A stretch of 64,000 nucleotides of DNA from an uncultured Fidelibacterota bacterium (GCA_937888365.1 CALBFA010000073.1:48682-112681); one strand, 5' to 3'; shown: positions 44,428 through 53,598, counted from the stretch's first letter. Program-made: numbers and translations. Notes: a model not told the origin generated them from the letters alone.

Positions 44428-45926
44428 AGTGTACAAAATTGAAATTCGCACTCTTACTAATTCTTACATTGCTAATAGCTTGTAGCCATACATCACCCAA
44501 TGCGACAAAAGTAAAATCGGGGCCTTTTAGAAATGCTGATGCAAAAGCGGCATATAGCATTGATACTTTAATTCATAATAGTCCTACGGAGATGGCTTTT
44601 TGGGGCGTTCAAGTTCAAGACGCTAAAACAGGTGAGATTATTTACAGTAAAAATCCCAACAAAATATTTATGCCTGCCTCGAACATGAAACTTTATACGA
44701 CTTCAACGGCGCTACAGCTTTTGGGTCCCGATTATCGATATCATACAGCTTTTACAACGACAGGTTCTATTGAAAATGGCACTTTATTAGGTGACATTAT
44801 CATTAATGGAAGCGGCGATCCAACGTGGTCATGGCGTTTCTTTAATGACAGTCATGATTCGCTTTTTATTCGATTTGCCGATAGTCTCAAGGCCTTAGGC
44901 ATCAACAAAATTGACGGAAGAATCATCGGTAATGATAACATATTCGACGATCAAGCTCTTGGATATGGATGGAGTTGGGACGACGAACCTTATTACTACG
45001 CCGCGCAATTATCCGGATTATCGTATAATGAAAATTATGTGGATGTCATTGTTACGCCTGGCGAAGTAGGCGAATTAGTGCATTTAGAAAAGCGTCCGAA
45101 TACGCATTATTTGACAATCAAAAATGAGCTGGTGACGGTTCATCCTGATTCGACGGGCAAATGGAATAATGGGCGTGATAGAGCGACGAATAAGGGTTGG
45201 TTTCGCGGTGAGTTTTCTGCATCTAAAGAAAAGAAAGAAGATGCGTTGACGGTGGAAAATCCGACTTTATTTACGGCAACATTATTTAAAGAAGTGCTTG
45301 AGTCTCAGGGGATAACGGTATCAGGCGAACCTGTTGATTTAGACGATTTATTCCTCGAATTGGACTCGACTTTAATCGACACTCTCTTTTTATATACGAG
45401 TCATCCTATGTCAAAAATTATTGAAATGGTGAATAAACCCAGCCAAAATTTTATTGCTGAAACATTGCTCAAGACAATTGGCGTTGAACTTGGTAAAGAA
45501 GGCAGCACCGAAGAAGGCATCCGCTTAGAAATGGAAATGTGGGATTCCTTAGGTATGAACACGCGCGATTTAAAAATACTTGATGGTTCAGGTTTGTCAC
45601 GACATAATGTCGTTTCGCCCTATCATACAACAACACTTTTGCAACTCTTGTGGGAGCACGAATATCGCGACATATTTATCGAATCATTGCCCATTGCTGG
45701 CATCGAAGAATCGACACTTGAAAATCGAATGAAAAATAGCATCGCGGCGGGACGTGTCCATGCTAAAACAGGCTATATCGGGCGCGCTCGCACCTTAAGC
45801 GGCTATGTTTATACACTGAGTGGCAGGACAATTATTTTCTCAATTATGGTGAATCATTACACGGTTCCGACGTCTGACATCAATGAATTACAGGATAAAA
45901 TCGGTATTATCCTCGCGAGGTTGTAG
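44424..45926 (+). CDS. dacB: D-alanyl-D-alanine carboxypeptidase/endopeptidase (PBP4 family) lipoprotein
   Basis: A 500-residue penicillin-binding protein with a TTG start overlapping the previous stop (TTGA) and a lipoprotein signal (lipobox LIAC, near residue 20). Active-site motifs of S13 peptidases are SxxK in MPASNMKLYTT, SxN in LSYNENYVD and KTG in HAKTGYIGRA. An extra domain lies between the first two motifs, as in DacB. It trims peptidoglycan cross-links in the periplasm. Short hairpins follow the stop. Confidence 0.92.
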   Translation: MKCTKLKFALLLILTLLIACSHTSPNATKVKSGPFRNADAKAAYSIDTLIHNSPTEMAFWGVQVQDAKTGEIIYSKNPNKIFMPASNMKLYTTSTALQLLGPDYRYHTAFTTTGSIENGTLLGDIIINGSGDPTWSWRFFNDSHDSLFIRFADSLKALGINKIDGRIIGNDNIFDDQALGYGWSWDDEPYYYAAQLSGLSYNENYVDVIVTPGEVGELVHLEKRPNTHYLTIKNELVTVHPDSTGKWNNGRDRATNKGWFRGEFSASKEKKEDALTVENPTLFTATLFKEVLESQGITVSGEPVDLDDLFLELDSTLIDTLFLYTSHPMSKIIEMVNKPSQNFIAETLLKTIGVELGKEGSTEEGIRLEMEMWDSLGMNTRDLKILDGSGLSRHNVVSPYHTTTLLQLLWEHEYRDIFIESLPIAGIEESTLENRMKNSIAAGRVHAKTGYIGRARTLSGYVYTLSGRTIIFSIMVNHYTVPTSDINELQDKIGIILARL

Positions 45927-45970
45927 GTTAATCCTACATAAATATTACCCATGATTTTGAAAAAAATCAT
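45923..45970 (+). repeat. Two adjacent small hairpins before the truncated DUF1016 gene
   Basis: GTAGG-TTAAT-CCTAC (45923-45937) and ATGATTTT-GAAA-AAAATCAT (45951-45970) lie between the PBP4 gene and the DUF1016 remnant. There is no T-run, so a terminator role is weak. They may be boundary marks of the inserted accessory gene. Confidence 0.35.
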
Positions 45971-45990
45971 CACGGCTTAAAAGACATTAA

Positions 45991-46641
45991 ATGACAAAGA
46001 TAGAAAAAATATTAAATATAGATTTCTACAATAAAGTTGCGGAGCTCTTAAAAAGTGCTCGCAAAAGCGTTGTTCAGACTGTCAATAAAACGATGGTTTA
46101 TACCTATTATGAAATAGGTAGAATGATAGTGGAACAAGAGCAAAAGGGAAAAGAACGTGCGCAATATGGGAAAAAGATACTAAAGGGGCTTGCTGAAAGA
46201 TTAAATGCTGAATTTGGTAAAGGGTTTTCAGTCGACAATTTAGAAAATATGAGAAGATTTTATTTAGCGTATGTTATTTCTGAATCATCATTAGGGATTG
46301 GTTCTTCAAAGAAATCCGAGACAGTGTCTCGGATTTCTAAGAACAAAGAGTTTCAATTAAGTTGGTCCCACTATTTAAAACTGATGCGAATTGACGATGA
46401 AAAAGAGAGGCGTTTTTATGAAATTGAAGCCTATAAAAATAATTGGAGTCTCAAAGAGCTTCAAAGGCAATATGATACTGCATTATATACGAGGCTTGCA
46501 TTAAGCAGGGATAAAGATAAAGTTCTTGAATTATCTGCAAAAGGATTGATAATAGAAAAACCCAAAGATACGATTAAAAACTCTTACTTGAGAACGAAGA
46601 TAATGAATAAACTCGCATCATATATTTCCCGGAAAATGTAA
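45991..46641 (+). CDS. DUF1016/YhcG-type protein, truncated before the nuclease domain
   Basis: A 216-residue protein matching the N-terminal half of DUF1016 (PDDEXK nuclease YhcG) proteins: a helical region with YTYYEIGRMIVEQEQKG, LSWSHYLKLMRIDDEKERRFY and NNWSLKELQRQYDTALYTRL. Family members are normally about 340-370 residues with a C-terminal PDDEXK nuclease domain. Here the frame runs through KPKDTIKNSY, at the usual hinge to the nuclease, then ends in about 20 unrelated residues. No nuclease segment is found in any frame before the next gene at 46656. It is an accessory gene inside a housekeeping run and probably a remnant. Confidence 0.7.
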   Translation: MTKIEKILNIDFYNKVAELLKSARKSVVQTVNKTMVYTYYEIGRMIVEQEQKGKERAQYGKKILKGLAERLNAEFGKGFSVDNLENMRRFYLAYVISESSLGIGSSKKSETVSRISKNKEFQLSWSHYLKLMRIDDEKERRFYEIEAYKNNWSLKELQRQYDTALYTRLALSRDKDKVLELSAKGLIIEKPKDTIKNSYLRTKIMNKLASYISRKM

Positions 46642-46655
46642 TAAAGGACACCTCA

Positions 46656-47063
46656 ATGAAAATAAACAGAATCGACCATATTGCTATTGCCACGAATGAT
46701 GCGGCGGAGCTCAAATTTTTATATCATGATATTTTGGGATTGAATTATTTAGGTCAAGAAACTGTCGAGAGTGAAAAAGTTGAGACCTCTTTTTATGATG
46801 TATCAGAATCGAAGCTGGAGTTTTTAGAACCAACATCGCCTGAATCGACGGTGGCCAAATATTTAAATAAACGAGGACCCGGTTTGCATCATATCGCGCT
46901 GAATGTCGAGGATCTCGATGGCTATTTGGTGAAGCTCAAAGAGAATCAAATTCAGCTCATTAATGACGAACCTATTCTAGGCGCCCATCATAAACGCATC
47001 ATATTTATCCATCCAAAAGCGACGGGCGGTGTTTTGATTGAACTTTGCGAAGACAAAAAGTGA
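46656..47063 (+). CDS. mce: Methylmalonyl-CoA epimerase
   Basis: A 135-residue vicinal-oxygen-chelate enzyme. The start KINRIDHIAIATND supplies a metal histidine, KLEFLEPTSPES contributes a glutamate, GLHHIALNVEDL supplies the second histidine, and GGVLIELCE supplies the final metal Glu. It interconverts methylmalonyl-CoA epimers in propionate metabolism. No mutase gene is in the window. It is preceded by AAAGGA after the DUF1016 remnant. Confidence 0.93.
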   Translation: MKINRIDHIAIATNDAAELKFLYHDILGLNYLGQETVESEKVETSFYDVSESKLEFLEPTSPESTVAKYLNKRGPGLHHIALNVEDLDGYLVKLKENQIQLINDEPILGAHHKRIIFIHPKATGGVLIELCEDKK

Positions 47064-47119
47064 CACCATTTAACTTCATCTATTGGTTTGATGCATCCAA
47101 AAAAAAATCTCCTTAAATC

Positions 47120-48979
47120 ATGACTTCACAATTAAAAAAAGAAACGCCTGCACAACGAAAATCCAAAGAGCTTCCAGATCAACCAGGGGTTTATTTTTTC
47201 AAAGATAAATCGGGTAAAATAATTTATGTTGGGAAAGCGAAAGTTCTAAAAAATCGTGTCCGCTCCTATTTTACGGGGCAACCTGACAGGCCCAAAACGG
47301 CTCAATTAATTGAGCGGATTTGGGATTTAGAAATTATTATTACACGAACCGAAGTCGAAGCGTTGTTGACGGAAGCGAATTTCATTAAGGAATTCACGCC
47401 GAAGTATAATATCGATTTACGTGACGATAAAACATTTCCCTACATCCGCATTACGAAAGAGTCTTTTCCCCAAGTTTACGTGACGAGGACCGTCGTTAAA
47501 GATGGCTCGGTTTATTATGGGCCTTATACCAACGTCAAATATCTTCGTTCGGCGCTTCAAGTCATCAAACGCATTTTTACGATCCGTAGTTGTCGGTATC
47601 GCTTGGATGCGAAAACCGTTGAATCGAAAAAAATTGACCTATGTCTCGATTATCATATCAAAAAATGTGATGGCCCGTGCCAAGCTTTGGTTGATGAGAC
47701 GAACTATGACGAGATGATCAAGCGGGTCGAAGATTTTCTAAAGGGTCGGACGGAAAAAGTTGAAGCACATTTAGAGAATCAAATGAAAAAGGCGTCGTCG
47801 AATTTGGCATTTGAAGATGCGACTCGATACAGAGATCGATTGCTTGTGGTGCAAAATTATGTGAGCAATCAGCGATTGAAAACGAGTGATTTTGAAGATA
47901 GAGATGTCATTGGCCTTGTGCGTCAGGATGCTCTAGCGACAGCGACTATGATTCGGATTCGCGGCGGCAAGCTGATTGGGAAGGAGCATTTCAAGTTTAA
48001 AAATATCGACGATGACGAAAATGGCGAAATTATTTCTCGTCTCATCATGAGTCTTTATGAGCAAGGGATGACGATTCCAGGCGAAATAATTGTCCCCGTA
48101 GAACTCGCCGATAAAGAAGTTATTGAGACATGGTTGAGCGAAATTCGCGGTCTTAAAACAAAATTAAAAGTGCCTGAAATTGGCGAAAAGAAATCGCTCC
48201 TGGAACTCGCTGAACGCAACGCCGAATTGAGCCTAAAAGAATGGGCATTGCAACAGACTCAAAAGGTCGATATCGTGCCGAAAATGATTCGTATGCTGCA
48301 AGATGACTTGCAATTGCCAGGACCTCCGCGACGCATTGACGGCTTTGATATTAGTCATCTCGGCGGAACGGAAACTGTTGCATCGATGGTCTGCTTTATT
48401 GATGGTCGGGCAAAGCCATCGGAATATCGCAAATTTAAGGTGAAGACGGTTGAAGGAATTGATGATTTTGCGTCTATGCGAGAAGTTGTTGCAAGGCGAT
48501 ATAAGCGCGTTAAGGAGGAGAACCTCCCCACACCCGACCTTATCCTAATTGATGGCGGGAAAGGACAACTTAGTGCCGCATTAACGGCTTTGCATGAAGT
48601 TGACATGGCACATATTCCGATCCTTGGATTGGCGAAACGTCTGGAAGAAGTCTTTATCCCTGGCCATTCGGAAGCCTTACTCATCGGTAAGTCGAGTCCA
48701 TCCCTCATTTTGCTTCGGAGACTGCGCGACGAAGCCCATCGTTTTGCCGTTACATTTCAGCGGAAACGACGAAAAACAACAACACTAACGTCAGTATTAG
48801 ATACGATTCCGGGAGTTGGGAAAAATCGTGTGAAAAGCCTCATGAAAGCATTTGGTTCTGTTGCGAAAATTAAAAAAGCTGAGATTCATCAAATCGCTGA
48901 TGTTGGAGGCATCTCAATAAAATTAGCACAAAATATTTTAGATCATCTAAATGGAAAAAATAGCGAAATCAAGAATTAG
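47120..48979 (+). CDS. uvrC: Excinuclease ABC subunit C
   Basis: A 619-residue nucleotide-excision-repair nuclease. In order it has a GIY-YIG domain (LPDQPGVYFFKDKSG, YVGKAKVLKNRVRSYF), the cysteine-containing region, a UVR motif (about 205-240), the RNase H-like C-terminal nuclease (DGFDISHLGG, LILIDGGKGQLSAAL) and a helix-hairpin-helix end (TIPGVGKNRVKSLMKAFGS). All parts are present and length is normal. The start is at 47120 after a short gap. Confidence 0.96.
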   Translation: MTSQLKKETPAQRKSKELPDQPGVYFFKDKSGKIIYVGKAKVLKNRVRSYFTGQPDRPKTAQLIERIWDLEIIITRTEVEALLTEANFIKEFTPKYNIDLRDDKTFPYIRITKESFPQVYVTRTVVKDGSVYYGPYTNVKYLRSALQVIKRIFTIRSCRYRLDAKTVESKKIDLCLDYHIKKCDGPCQALVDETNYDEMIKRVEDFLKGRTEKVEAHLENQMKKASSNLAFEDATRYRDRLLVVQNYVSNQRLKTSDFEDRDVIGLVRQDALATATMIRIRGGKLIGKEHFKFKNIDDDENGEIISRLIMSLYEQGMTIPGEIIVPVELADKEVIETWLSEIRGLKTKLKVPEIGEKKSLLELAERNAELSLKEWALQQTQKVDIVPKMIRMLQDDLQLPGPPRRIDGFDISHLGGTETVASMVCFIDGRAKPSEYRKFKVKTVEGIDDFASMREVVARRYKRVKEENLPTPDLILIDGGKGQLSAALTALHEVDMAHIPILGLAKRLEEVFIPGHSEALLIGKSSPSLILLRRLRDEAHRFAVTFQRKRRKTTTLTSVLDTIPGVGKNRVKSLMKAFGSVAKIKKAEIHQIADVGGISIKLAQNILDHLNGKNSEIKN

Positions 48980-48991
48980 GAAGCACTTTCA

Positions 48992-49618
48992 ATGAATCTT
49001 ACTATAGATGGAAAACCCTATTCTGCCTCACTTCGAACCGTGTGGTGTTTAGGACGAAATTATGCGAAGCATGCGGAGGAATTAGGGAATAAAGTAGAAG
49101 CGAAGCCTCTCGTTTTTCAAAAAGGCCTCAATGCCATGCAAATATTTCAGGACACAATACAGCTTCCGTGGCATTTGGGTGATATTCATTACGAAACTGA
49201 GTTGGTTTATTTGGTGGAACGTGATGGCGCGGACGTTCGTTTCGTTGCTTATACATTAGGTTTGGATTTAACGCTTCGAGATTTGCAGACATCATTGAAA
49301 CAAGCGGGGAAACCTTGGACATTGGCAAAATCTTTTGATGGAGCTGGTATTATTGGTGATTTTATGCCGCTTGTTGACTCTGAAAACAACATCGAATTTT
49401 CCTTGAGCGTCAATGGCGAAGTACGTCAATTGGGACAGAGTAAAAATATGAATTTGCAGCCCAACGATGTTATCGAATATCTTTCTCAATTCACCGAACT
49501 ACAAACAGGTGACATAGTTTTTACGGGCACACCAGAAGGCGTAGGGCAATTAAAACCGAACGATATTCTTGAACTCAAAATTGGTGCTGTTGGAATTGGG
49601 AATATGAGGTTGGTCTAA
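48992..49618 (+). CDS. Fumarylacetoacetate hydrolase family protein
   Basis: A 208-residue protein of the FAH family short form. Motifs are VWCLGRNYAKHAEELG, the metal glutamate region HYETELVYLVE, the LTLRDLQ helix and the closing GDIVFTGTPEGVG. Relatives are acylpyruvases and oxaloacetate decarboxylases (FAHD1-like). The substrate is not determined by sequence. An AGGAAG precedes the ATG. Confidence 0.9.
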   Translation: MNLTIDGKPYSASLRTVWCLGRNYAKHAEELGNKVEAKPLVFQKGLNAMQIFQDTIQLPWHLGDIHYETELVYLVERDGADVRFVAYTLGLDLTLRDLQTSLKQAGKPWTLAKSFDGAGIIGDFMPLVDSENNIEFSLSVNGEVRQLGQSKNMNLQPNDVIEYLSQFTELQTGDIVFTGTPEGVGQLKPNDILELKIGAVGIGNMRLV

Positions 49619-49619
49619 T

Positions 49620-50049
49620 ATGGGTAAGTCGTTTCAATTAAAAATGTCTTACAAAGAGTATCTCGCCCATTATTTAAAATCAATAGGGCTGGCGATATTT
49701 CTACTTGTGATAGTTATAGATGTGAGAGTATTTACTAGTGATTGGATAAACAAGCAGGAAATCGGTTTAACTGTAGCAATTATTTTCCCTTTCCTAATCA
49801 TAGCAGGAACTTTTTATAATTTCTATTCAAAAAGTAAAAATAAAATATATTTTCAATGCTGATAGTATTACTGTTTTAGCGAGAGATGTAAAACAAGAAT
49901 ATAAATTAACAGAAATTGTTAAAATTAAATTTAAGAATGGTAAGAAAATCAAGTTTGACATGACTTTACCCTATTTCAGAGATTTTAAAAAGTTTTTCTC
50001 AAAATTTATAATCGAGAAAAACTTATCTAGTTTAATACGGTATTGGTAA
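49620..50049 (+). pseudogene. Frameshifted membrane protein with PH-like C-terminal part
   Basis: The ATG frame at 49620 gives two hydrophobic segments (about residues 23-40 and 48-66) and stops at 49862. In the next frame the coding pattern continues smoothly to a stop at 50049, with a polar, strand-rich sequence (ADSITVLARDV, LTEIVKIKFKNGKKIKF) like a bacterial PH-type domain. Removing one T from the TTTT run at about 49852-49857 joins both into one protein of about 142 residues. It is either a genuine frameshift mutation or a homopolymer sequencing error. I do not recognise the family. Confidence 0.65.
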
Positions 50050-50091
50050 GACTTTTAACAACGTATTGCTGAAAGAATGATATAAAATAAT

Positions 50092-50107
50092 GGGTTAAAA
50101 CCCATAT
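50092..50107. repeat. Small palindrome of a REP-like element
   Basis: ATGGGTT-AA-AACCCAT, a perfect short hairpin just after the frameshifted gene. It lies 20 bases before a second, larger palindrome. The pair resembles the clustered palindromes of REP-type intergenic repeats found in many FCB genomes. Confidence 0.5.
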
Positions 50108-50127
50108 ACTTTTAGGGAGACTTATTA

Positions 50128-50147
50128 CCCAGGGATTAATCCCTGGG
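50128..50147. repeat. Perfect 20-bp palindrome, REP-like
   Basis: CCCAGGGATT followed directly by AATCCCTGGG. Its sequence matches, from memory, a palindrome dispersed in several FCB genomes near small transposase genes. No transposase is present here. The copy number in this genome is unknown. Confidence 0.55.
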
Positions 50148-50167
50148 CTACTTTTACAAAACAATCT

Positions 50168-50203
50168 GGGCAAATCCGCGAAAACTGCGGGAGAAAATCA
50201 AAG
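50168..50203. repeat. Second repeat-like segment (CCGCG...CTGCGGGAGA)
   Basis: The stretch contains AAATCCGCG and ACTGCGGGAGAAAATC, G+C-rich blocks unlike the AT-rich surroundings. It resembles, from memory, dispersed intergenic repeats of Bacteroidetes-like genomes. I see no coding potential between 50050 and 50290 apart from these repeats. Confidence 0.4.
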
Positions 50204-50290
50204 CCTCCTCAGAGTTTAATCGGTGTACCATCTTATTAATTTTGCCTTAGATTGTCCGCAACGAAAAAAGAAATAAGGATCGATTATCTT

Positions 50291-51472
50291 ATGAAAAAAA
50301 TAGCAACTTTTATTACACTTCTTTTAACACTTTCGCTGATGTCGCCAGCACTATTTGCATTACCAAAAGGTGAAACCGGCAAGACGCAAATATTTATTGA
50401 GCCCTTTTTAAATACGGGGACAAATCCAGGTCCAACGTGGTTAAGCGGCACACTTTTGACCGTCGTGGAGACGCAATTAAAAATTGACGAAAATTATTTA
50501 ATCTACAAAACAAAAGCTATTCCTCAGGAAAACCTCGAACGTCCTTTTCGATTACAGAGGCATTTAAGTAAGGATGTCTTTGGCGAAAGCGCCTTGATTG
50601 ACGGCATCGCATTTTTGCTAAGAGGGCGATATTATGTCGAAAATAATATGGTTCATCTTTCTCTCAATTTGTATGATGTCCACACGATGAATCTTCAAAA
50701 TAAGATCGAGATTTCACAGCCTATCAATGGTATCTACGGATTAAAAACAAATCTCGTTAATTGGGTTAAAGTGCAATTAGGTGCCGAGATAGAGTTGTCA
50801 GACATGACGGATTCTAGCGTTAAAGCCATGGCGCCAGCGACAAAAGACATCAAACCCTATTGGGACAACACGGAAGGAAAGAAAAAGAATAAGGTCATGG
50901 CGTTGCAAGAGTTATGGAATACGATAATGTGGGATCCGTATCGGGTGGAAATATTTGATATTCAAACGCGCCGCGACGTTTATAGCCCCGATTCGATATA
51001 TATCGATTTTCAAGTGAAATATGCCATTAATCCTCGCATTATTGATGCCTTAGAACAATTTGCAATTGAGCAAGAAAGCGCCAAAGAAGGCGAACTTCAC
51101 TTCTTCTTTTCTGACATGGATTATGTTGATCCCGTCTTTTATGAGAATTTAAAATCGGGGATGTGGCGAAAATATCCTGTTGTTAGTGTGGGTGAAAATA
51201 CCTATGCAAAGCAACGGAAAATGGTGGACGGTCCTGCTATTTTAATGACGTATGGGTCGCCTCAGTATAGTCGTTACAGTGGCATTTTTACACAGCTTTT
51301 AATTGGATTGCCTGGTGTACGATCCATTCAAATTCTTGCAAATAATCATGGCATTACAAAAGCTTATTCTCTAAAAATTGGTCGTGATGAAATGTCAAAA
51401 TTAAACGCCATAAATGTAAAGTTTTATCAAGAAAACGACTTGTACGCCTTTTTCAATAAGCGAGAACGTTAA
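50291..51472 (+). CDS. Exported protein of unknown function
   Basis: A 393-residue protein. The ATG at 50291 has AAGGA upstream and gives a signal peptide (residues 1-22, cleavage after LFA). An upstream in-frame start would bury the signal. The first 170 mature residues (TQIFIEPFLNTG, LSGTLLTVVETQL, LRGRYYVENN, LNLYDV) look like a periplasmic TolB-N/FlgT-like nucleotide-binding-fold module, which is a guess from pattern. The second half is unfamiliar. It is followed 6 bases later by rmuC, so the two may be co-transcribed. Confidence 0.65.
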   Translation: MKKIATFITLLLTLSLMSPALFALPKGETGKTQIFIEPFLNTGTNPGPTWLSGTLLTVVETQLKIDENYLIYKTKAIPQENLERPFRLQRHLSKDVFGESALIDGIAFLLRGRYYVENNMVHLSLNLYDVHTMNLQNKIEISQPINGIYGLKTNLVNWVKVQLGAEIELSDMTDSSVKAMAPATKDIKPYWDNTEGKKKNKVMALQELWNTIMWDPYRVEIFDIQTRRDVYSPDSIYIDFQVKYAINPRIIDALEQFAIEQESAKEGELHFFFSDMDYVDPVFYENLKSGMWRKYPVVSVGENTYAKQRKMVDGPAILMTYGSPQYSRYSGIFTQLLIGLPGVRSIQILANNHGITKAYSLKIGRDEMSKLNAINVKFYQENDLYAFFNKRER

Positions 51473-51478
51473 AAAAAT

Positions 51479-52762
51479 ATGATGGAAACAAATTTTATCT
51501 TTTGGGGCTTCGTTGTGGGAGCAGGCCTTGTTGGCTTGTTTATCGGTCGTTTATTGATGCAACGAAAATTGGCCGAATTTCAAGGCCAATACAATGAATT
51601 AAATCGGAATCATGATACGCTCTTAGAAGAACATGCTCATGGCAAAACAGCATTCGAATCGAGAACGAATGAACTCAATGAAGCGAAACAAAATCAAGCG
51701 ATTCTCGACACAAAAATTCAAGCCGCGAATGAGCGAATCGAAGAAGAAAAAGCCCGACTCCTAGCGATGCGTCAAGAAATGGAGAATTCGTTTAAAAGCC
51801 TGAGCCAAGATGTATTGCGTGCCAGTCAGAAAGAATTTTTACAATTGGCGGATGAAAAATTTACGAGTCAGACCCAACGTAATAAAGATGAATTATCGCA
51901 GAAAGAAGGACTCATTCAAAAATCTTTAGAGAATATGGATAATCGCCTTAAAGATATGTTGAATCAATCAACAGAATTAAAAAAAGAGGTCGAATCCACA
52001 CGTGAAGAGACAGAAAAATTGAGATCAACGACAACTGGGTTGTCTAATTTGTTGGCAAGTTCACAAAAACGCGGGATGTGGGGCGAAGAAATTGTCGAGG
52101 ATATAATTCAGTATATTGGTTTGCGTGAGCACATCAATTATACAAAACAATCCGTTGTTGAAAGCGGGGAACGTCCTGATTTTACGTTCAAATTGCCGAA
52201 GCATAAAGTCATCAACCTTGATGTAAAATTTCCGATTGATCATTATCGCGAGTATTTGAATGCCACAAATGGTAGTGATGAAGAAGAGCGGCATAAGAAG
52301 CAATTTTTCAAAGATGTACGCTCTCATCTCAAAGCATTGACAAGGCGAGAATATATTAATTTAGCAGGTGGCACATTAGATTATGTTATGATGTTTATCC
52401 CCAATGAGTCGATATATGGGTTTTTGAATTCGGAAGACTCTGAACTGATAGGCGATGCATTAAAGATGAAAGTCATGCTATGTAGTCCTATAACGCTTTA
52501 TGCAATTTTGTCATTGCTACATCAAGCGACCTCAAACTTTATAGTTGAACAACGGGCAACAGAAATACTCGAGCTTGTGGAAAAATTTCAGAAACAGTGG
52601 GAAAATTTTACAGTAACCATGGACAAAACCCGCAAATCATTTGACCAAGCGGCGAGACATTTTGATGATCTCATGTCCACGCGTTCTAATGCGCTTGATC
52701 GCCCTATTCGTCAAATCATGGAATTGAGAAAATCAGATTCTCAGTTGGAGATTGGTGACTAA
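51479..52762 (+). CDS. rmuC: DNA recombination protein RmuC homologue
   Basis: A 427-residue protein with an N-terminal membrane helix (about 6-24), a long coiled coil (about 30-190) and the RmuC nuclease-like domain. Recognisable motifs are SSQKRGMWGEEIVEDII, RPDFTFKLPKHKVINLDVKFP, the MMFIPNESIYGFL strand and the helix after LCSPITLYAIL. RmuC limits inversions at short inverted repeats. Two adjacent ATG codons are possible starts. A terminator-like hairpin lies downstream. Confidence 0.92.
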   Translation: MMETNFIFWGFVVGAGLVGLFIGRLLMQRKLAEFQGQYNELNRNHDTLLEEHAHGKTAFESRTNELNEAKQNQAILDTKIQAANERIEEEKARLLAMRQEMENSFKSLSQDVLRASQKEFLQLADEKFTSQTQRNKDELSQKEGLIQKSLENMDNRLKDMLNQSTELKKEVESTREETEKLRSTTTGLSNLLASSQKRGMWGEEIVEDIIQYIGLREHINYTKQSVVESGERPDFTFKLPKHKVINLDVKFPIDHYREYLNATNGSDEEERHKKQFFKDVRSHLKALTRREYINLAGGTLDYVMMFIPNESIYGFLNSEDSELIGDALKMKVMLCSPITLYAILSLLHQATSNFIVEQRATEILELVEKFQKQWENFTVTMDKTRKSFDQAARHFDDLMSTRSNALDRPIRQIMELRKSDSQLEIGD

Positions 52763-52825
52763 TCCATAAAAAGAATCATGCTTTAGATTCTCGAGATTCA
52801 ATTTTTTTAGAATAAATACAATATG

Positions 52826-52853
52826 AAGCTCATGCTACGTGGGCTTATTTTTT
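52826..52853 (+). terminator. Terminator after rmuC
   Basis: AAGCTCA pairs with TGGGCTT (one G-U) around a 7-base loop and is followed by ATTTTTTC. It lies between the convergent rmuC and RluA-like genes. Confidence 0.6.
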
Positions 52854-52878
52854 CGAACAGTCGAAACCGTATCTAAAA

Positions 52879-53598
52879 TTATTTGCTAAGAAGTGTTTTA
52901 AAAAATAGAGGAATGGGTGTTACAAATTTCATCTTTTCTTTTGAAAATGGATGCAATATACTGAGAGAATTTGCGTGAAGAGCCAGTCTTGTCGAGCCCT
53001 TATCCGATTTATCACCATATATTTTATCACCGACGATTGGGTGACCAATATCGGCACAGTGCACTCGAATTTGCTTTTTATGATTGGTTCGGAGCTTGAT
53101 TTCAACAAGACTAAATTTGCTCGAACTTTTAAGCACTTTATACGTCGTCTTTGATAATGTACCTTCTTCTGATTTTTGAACAGAATACACTCTAAAAATT
53201 GAATTTTCCTTTAGATACGAGCTAATTGTGCCTTCCGGTTTTTCAAAAATACCATGGGTAATCGCTATATATTTTCTGTCAAAATTTGACCAATTTTCTA
53301 TTAAGAAATTCTTCGCCGCCTCACTTTTTGCAAAAACAAGGATGCCCGACATTTCTCTTTCTAAACGATGAACCGCAATAACGCGATTTCTCGATTTCAT
53401 ATTTCCTTTTTTGACATAATCATTCAAAAGATTAAAAACGGTCTTTTCTTTTTCTTTATTGCTTGCGATCGTAAGGAGACCATTTGATTTATTCACCACA
53501 ATAATGTCTAAATCCTCATGCAAAATTTCTAATCCACGGGGTTTGTATTTGGTTGGTGGCTTTTTAAACACTTTTTTACTTGATTGCATATTTGTCAT
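52879..53598 (-). CDS. RluA-family pseudouridine synthase-like protein with Glu in place of the catalytic Asp
   Basis: A 239-residue protein without an S4 domain. Family motifs are DIIVVNKSNGLLT, a catalytic motif that reads HRLEREMSG where HRLDxxTSG is expected, RKYIAITHG, and the C-terminal KKQIRVHCADIGHPIVGDKIYG. The RNA-modifying aspartate is thus a glutamate. Either activity is lost or the enzyme works with altered chemistry. The rest of the fold looks intact. The gene stands alone between convergent rmuC and the MATE gene. Confidence 0.82.
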   Translation of the reverse strand: MTNMQSSKKVFKKPPTKYKPRGLEILHEDLDIIVVNKSNGLLTIASNKEKEKTVFNLLNDYVKKGNMKSRNRVIAVHRLEREMSGILVFAKSEAAKNFLIENWSNFDRKYIAITHGIFEKPEGTISSYLKENSIFRVYSVQKSEEGTLSKTTYKVLKSSSKFSLVEIKLRTNHKKQIRVHCADIGHPIVGDKIYGDKSDKGSTRLALHANSLSILHPFSKEKMKFVTPIPLFFKTLLSK

